Assembly: GCA_036023115.1 (NCBI GenBank)
Contig: JAYKKT010000091.1
Span: 32,571,501-32,635,500 of the forward strand
Source: Brasenia schreberi
Lineage: Eukaryota > Streptophyta > Magnoliopsida > Nymphaeales > Cabombaceae
Reading direction: 5' to 3'
DNA length: 64,000 bases
Part shown: positions 60,501 through 64,000 of the stretch, piece after piece
Numbering within the stretch: the stretch's first letter is position 1
Layout: every line of letters starts with the position of its first letter
Translations under genes and position numbers: made by a program
Notes under the pieces: model-generated
Database searches by the model: none
Told to the model about the DNA's origin: nothing
What the model saw: the letters and a program-made list of their open reading frames with translations, nothing else

Positions 60501-63467
60501 TGTGAGACAGAAGCAAGCTTTGCAGAGAATGTTCTCCTCAGATGAGTGACACCAATTTGCAGAGTTGTCTCAGAATAGATGAAATATAAAGTTGAATGAG
60601 ATTGCAGAGATAGTTTTTAGAAGTTCATTTTGGAATGCATGTGTTAGATTTTAGAAGTTCATTTTGGAATGCACGTGTTAGATTGTTGAAAATTACCTAT
60701 CCTTTAATTAAAGTTTTGAGATTGATTGACAACGAGGAGAAATCATGTATGGGCTACCTTTATAAAGCCATATATAGGGCAAAAGAAGCCATCAAAAATA
60801 ATTTTAATGGAAAAAAGAGAGATTATGTGCCCGTGTGGAAAATAATTGACAATAGATGGAATAAACAATTGCATCAACCTATTCATGCAACAACCTATTA
60901 TCTAAACCCATCATTCAGGTACTCAGCAACCTTCAAAAGGGACAGTGAGGTTAATCGAGGAATCATTGATTGTATTGATAGATTAGTCACTGATGAGAGC
61001 ATAGCAGATGCTATACATTGAGAGATGGAGATTTATGATAATGCTCTTCACTTGATGGGTTTGCCAATAGTAATTCGCAACCGCACTACGATGCATCCAG
61101 GTAAATTGTTTATTTTCATATTTACGTTGTATCTTACATTATTGTGGATTATGTATCTAATGTTTGTCTTTTTCTACAGATGTTTGGTGGAACAGGTTTG
61201 GAACTGGTTGTCCAAACCTTAGAGATTTTGTAATAAGAGTCTTAAGCCAAACCTGAAAGAAATTGGAGTGTTTTTTAACACATCCATACAAAGAAGCGCA
61301 ACATAAAAGACTAAATGATTTAGTTTATATTCGTTGTAACATGCGCCTTCGTGAAAGGTAATGTTGTATTACTTAAATATTCAATTCAATATTGTTTAAC
61401 TTCAGTCTTCAATTGTTAATATTATTTACTAATTGTTTATCTTTGTTTGTTAGTAGGTAATTAAAAAAAGTAAATAGACAAGAAAGCCAATTCGATCCAA
61501 TAAGTTTGGATAGGTGCTTCTCTTTCATTTGATGTTCTCTTGGCTCCATGTCAACTAACTCTCTTCTAGAGTAAAGTAGTCTGACTGCCCTTTAGACAAA
61601 AAGGATGAGAGTTGAGCTGTGTTGAAAATCACCTCCCTTTCGATGTAGAATAAGAAGGTTGCATATGGGTGCCATTATAAATTAGATGATTGAGCAGCCT
61701 ATTTGATAACTCATAGATTCTTCCATAAGCTTCCATTAGGGATGTTCACGGGGAGGGGATCCCCCACTCCCCATGGGAACGTGTCATGAATGAGACAGAT
61801 TTGGGAAGTGTAAATGGGGATGGGACGGGAAGAGCAAGAAAATCTCTGACTGGGATGAGGATAGCAGGTCTCTGCCCCACAAACCCGGCTCATACCTTCC
61901 TCCCATTGATTCTAAAAAGTTAGGCACATCTAAAAATAAATAAAAGTGTTACTTCCTTTTTCATTTTTTTAATTCGTGAACTCATTCTTCATATTTCATG
62001 TTCGAATTTAAACGCATTTTACATTTCATTTCATATGTAAAAGTGACTTCCAAACCTATGTTTAAGCATCCCTCTTTTCTCTCATAAGTCCTATGGGGAC
62101 CCGTGGGGACACGGGAAAGGGAATTGGATGGGCACAAAGTTATGAAATGGAGATGGGACTTTGATCCCCAACCCTGCCTGTCCCATGAACATCCCTACTT
62201 CCATTTCATGGAATGCAGCCATATCTTTCCATTTTAGCGTACAGATTCCATCGCATGCACAAGATACACTCTTACCATTCATTGAGGACATCTGGTATAG
62301 GTGACACAGGGGTAGTAAACTCAAACAAGCTGGCTGGCATACCGTACAAAACCATGGGCGTATTGTACTGCACCGTAAGATACAGAATTGTCATACCCGT
62401 ATAGTAGTGACTTGTTAATTCATTTATATATTTTTAAGATCACGATACGTTGCTGTTTTCAAGTGCCTTCAGGCTTCAACATCATAAGCAATCTATGTGA
62501 ACACCTTCAGAATATTTCAGTTACTTCAAGTCGCAGAAAAGGATAGACCCTCATAGGCAAAGACTGCAAATAAATGAAAATAGACAGCGCAAGCGCTGCA
62601 AGTCATTCATCTTACAACATACAGAAAGTGGCTCCAACCAAACTAATATTCACATGTATCCATCCCCATATTTCATATCCCATTCAAAAAATATTATAGT
62701 TCCATGAAAAGAATCAACAGAACTATTCCTTTACTAATCCATGCATCATTTCAATCCCGCCTCTACGTCATTTCCAAACACAAGCAATATCACGTGTCCA
62801 GCAGCCCAAAAGAAAAATGTTCGGAATTACAAGCAGAAAAGGAACGGTTTTACCATAAAGAGGTGATACTCCCCCTCACTCTGTGTGTGAGCAAAGTATT
62901 TGTCCCTATACATGAGTTTATCTAACGAAGAAGGAATTAAACCAAACTAAATCATGTCCATAGGAGAATCTCGAGAAAATTTGAACGACAACAAGAAACA
63001 AAAACTGGAAAAGATCAAGGAAAGAAATAGAACCTCAAGGATCCTCCCGGGCAATTGATGAACAATCTGATATCTTTGGTGGGGTCCTGCGCATCCAAGA
63101 GGATGAGCTGACTGATGATGGCGTCGGCGACGAAATCGTCAATGCTGCATCCGAGGAACACAATCCGTTCCTTCAGCAAAAGCCCCATGACGTCCCCCTC
63201 GGAGCCGCGCTGCGCGGCCGGAGCCGCTGAGGAAAACATGGATTCCGAAGAGAACGCGACCGGAGAAGAAGAAGATAAAGGAGGCGGAGAAAGCCCAAAA
63301 CCTAGGGAGGCGGAGATTTGCGAGCGCGAAGAGGAGGAAATGAAGGAAAGTGAGGAAGAGGAGAAAGATGACCGGTTTACGCTTACAGAAGAGCGGTTTA
63401 GGATTCTAGTAGATGAAGAAGAAGTGAGGGAGGAAGATAATGGGACGGAAAGTGAAAGCGAGCTCAT
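57539..63467 (-). CDS. CLPP4: Plastid Clp protease proteolytic subunit ClpP4
   Basis: Two exons, 63,034-63,467 and 57,539-58,022, join across a 5,011-bp intron (AG|T phase) into 305 residues; Arabidopsis CLPP4 has about 292. It is a serine peptidase subunit of the stromal ClpPR core. Residues 1 to about 85 are a Ser-rich transit peptide ([19 protein letters not shown]). The mature part has [40 protein letters not shown], then catalytic Ser171 (GIAASTSS), His196 (MMHQP) and Asp245 (DIDRDRYMS). The spacings 25 and 49 equal those of E. coli ClpP, so this is a catalytic subunit, not a Clp[10 protein letters not shown] at the C-terminus is typical of ClpP4. ATG at 63,467 was preferred over an in-frame ATG at 63,503 because of the family start. 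A CT tract (63,477-63,494) lies in the leader. Confidence 0.95.
58023..58782 (-). other. CLPP4 intron 1, part proximal to exon 2
   Basis: AT-rich intron sequence, no conserved feature, ending where the hAT element begins. Confidence 0.5.
59264..61360 (+). pseudogene. hAT transposase, broken
   Basis: A BED-type zinc finger opens the ORF ([28 protein letters not shown]...RLKHHLAG, about residues 1-60 from the ATG at 59,264). Then come pieces of the catalytic core ([27 protein letters not shown] at 60,290-60,335; [13 protein letters not shown]), and the dimerisation region near 61,185-61,350 ([38 protein letters not shown]). Stops and frameshifts occur at several points and a 34-36 bp tandem duplication at 60,614-60,683, so no active enzyme. 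A GT/AG intron before the dimerisation part (61,100-61,180) is plausible. Confidence 0.85.
61738..62197. mobile_element. Non-autonomous hAT-type MITE with 8-bp duplication
   Basis: Begins AGGGATGTTCACGGG and ends CCCATGAACATCCCTA; the inverted ends differ by one base. The flanks show a perfect octamer CTTCCATT (61,730-61,737 and 62,198-62,205), the size expected of hAT transposition. The body has runs such as GGGGAGGGGATCCCC and no coding frame. Confidence 0.85.
62416..63033 (-). other. CLPP4 intron 1, part proximal to exon 1
   Basis: AT-rich intron sequence with no recognisable feature beyond the exon 1 donor (CTTGAG|GTTCTA). Confidence 0.5.
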
Positions 63468-63539
63468 CTTTGCGTCTCTCTCTCTCTCTCTCGGTCGGAA
63501 CAAGAAGATAAACTAAACCAGGAGCAAGCAAACGGCACT

Positions 63540-64000
63540 TGGATTCGGGGCTTCCAAACGGGTCGGTTTTATCCCAGAAGAAATTAGATCCGGCGTGTCG
63601 CTCAGTAAAAGACGCGCCATTTCGTTCGCAAGGACACGTAATATGCAGGAACCGTCAATTAATTATTTGGCATTATTTAAAGAAATTATGAAAGCAATAT
63701 TAAACAAAAGATTGACAAAACAGTTGTCTTCCACAAAAATGATCAAACTCATGCATTGAAAGAAAGTCTGTAAATGTACGAGCCACAACAATATCGCTTA
63801 CTACATGTGTAGTGAAGAGTGTCGGTGATACTAGTGGACACGACACGCTGCAGAACTAAAAGGTGATAAGATGAGTGTGCATTGAAATGAGACCAAGACG
63901 GTGCGGCCTGTTTGTGTGTGCCCCACCCAAGAGATCAGTAGAAGAACAGCATAATAGTGTACTTCAATAAGGGGTGGTTCAAGTCGACCGACTACAACCC
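63540..64000 (-). promoter_or_regulatory. Probable CLPP4 promoter region
   Basis: Sequence upstream of CLPP4 up to the window end. No clear TATA box or named site recognised, and no other gene. Confidence 0.4.

Larger units (their letters stand above)
58783..62415 (+). mobile_element. hAT transposon in CLPP4 intron (dead)
   Basis: Bounds are provisional. The left end CAGTATTACCACTTTG and the right flank ending GTATAGTAGTGACTT are both embedded in GTATCG/ATACGG-rich sequence, and the flanking octamers GTTTATTC (left) and GTTAATTC (right) differ by one base, as an aged 8-bp duplication would. Terminal inverted repeats are poor, so the exact ends are uncertain. The element is in the opposite orientation to CLPP4. 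It includes a nested MITE (61,738-62,197). Confidence 0.6.

Noticed and set aside
63115..63516. 133-codon acidic frame on the plus strand
   Set aside because: Antisense shadow of the Ser-rich CLPP4 transit peptide, giving Glu runs.

Overview
This is nuclear DNA of a land plant, almost certainly a flowering plant. The genes are intron-split with GT/AG junctions, two nuclear genes encode plastid proteins (photosystem II PsbX and ClpP4), and the gaps are AT-rich and crowded with plant transposons. I cannot name the species. I see no bacterial, viral or CRISPR-type system.

Genes, left to right: (1) the N-terminal half of a CDKF4/MAK-like protein kinase on the minus strand (coding exons 8,453-9,187, leader probably reaching a TATA box near 13,950); the rest of the kinase domain is not visible. 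(2) A complete PMT20/PMT21-type Golgi methyltransferase, minus, eight coding exons between 17,465 and 21,863. (3) An RPA1/RPA70 single-strand DNA-binding subunit, plus, 36,820-40,891, whose 3' half carries about ten 1-2 nt frameshifts. (4) A conserved plant protein of unknown function, minus, three coding exons between 41,593 and 43,187. (5) psbX, plus, 52,280-52,627. (6) CLPP4, minus, two exons (57,539-58,022 and 63,034-63,467) split by a 5.0 kb intron that holds a dead hAT transposon and a hAT-type MITE.

The rest is mostly mobile DNA. An RTE-type LINE with a (TTG)n tail is present in at least eight copies, from nearly full length (971-4,185; 49,051-51,939; 53,661-54,878) down to a 30-nt tail insertion at 10,543. 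There are also Copia remnants (1-300; an LTR with primer-binding site at 385-796; RNase H at 30,217-30,960), two hAT remnants, several MITEs and foldbacks, and a dispersed tRNA-like SINE family sharing a 3' end of the type TTCGGCCTCCCCATTGTAAC plus an A tract. Long TA, CT and GT microsatellites are frequent.

The genes do not form one pathway. Two serve plastid functions (PsbX in photosystem II, ClpP4 in stromal proteolysis), one serves replication and repair (RPA1), and one wall or Golgi methylation (PMT). From memory, several of their Arabidopsis counterparts are also neighbours, so the window may preserve an old gene block. The best leads are the RPA1 indel cluster, the E2F plus telo-box promoter of RPA1, the near-perfect foldback at 46,892-47,099, the SINE family and the uncharacterised 370-residue protein.
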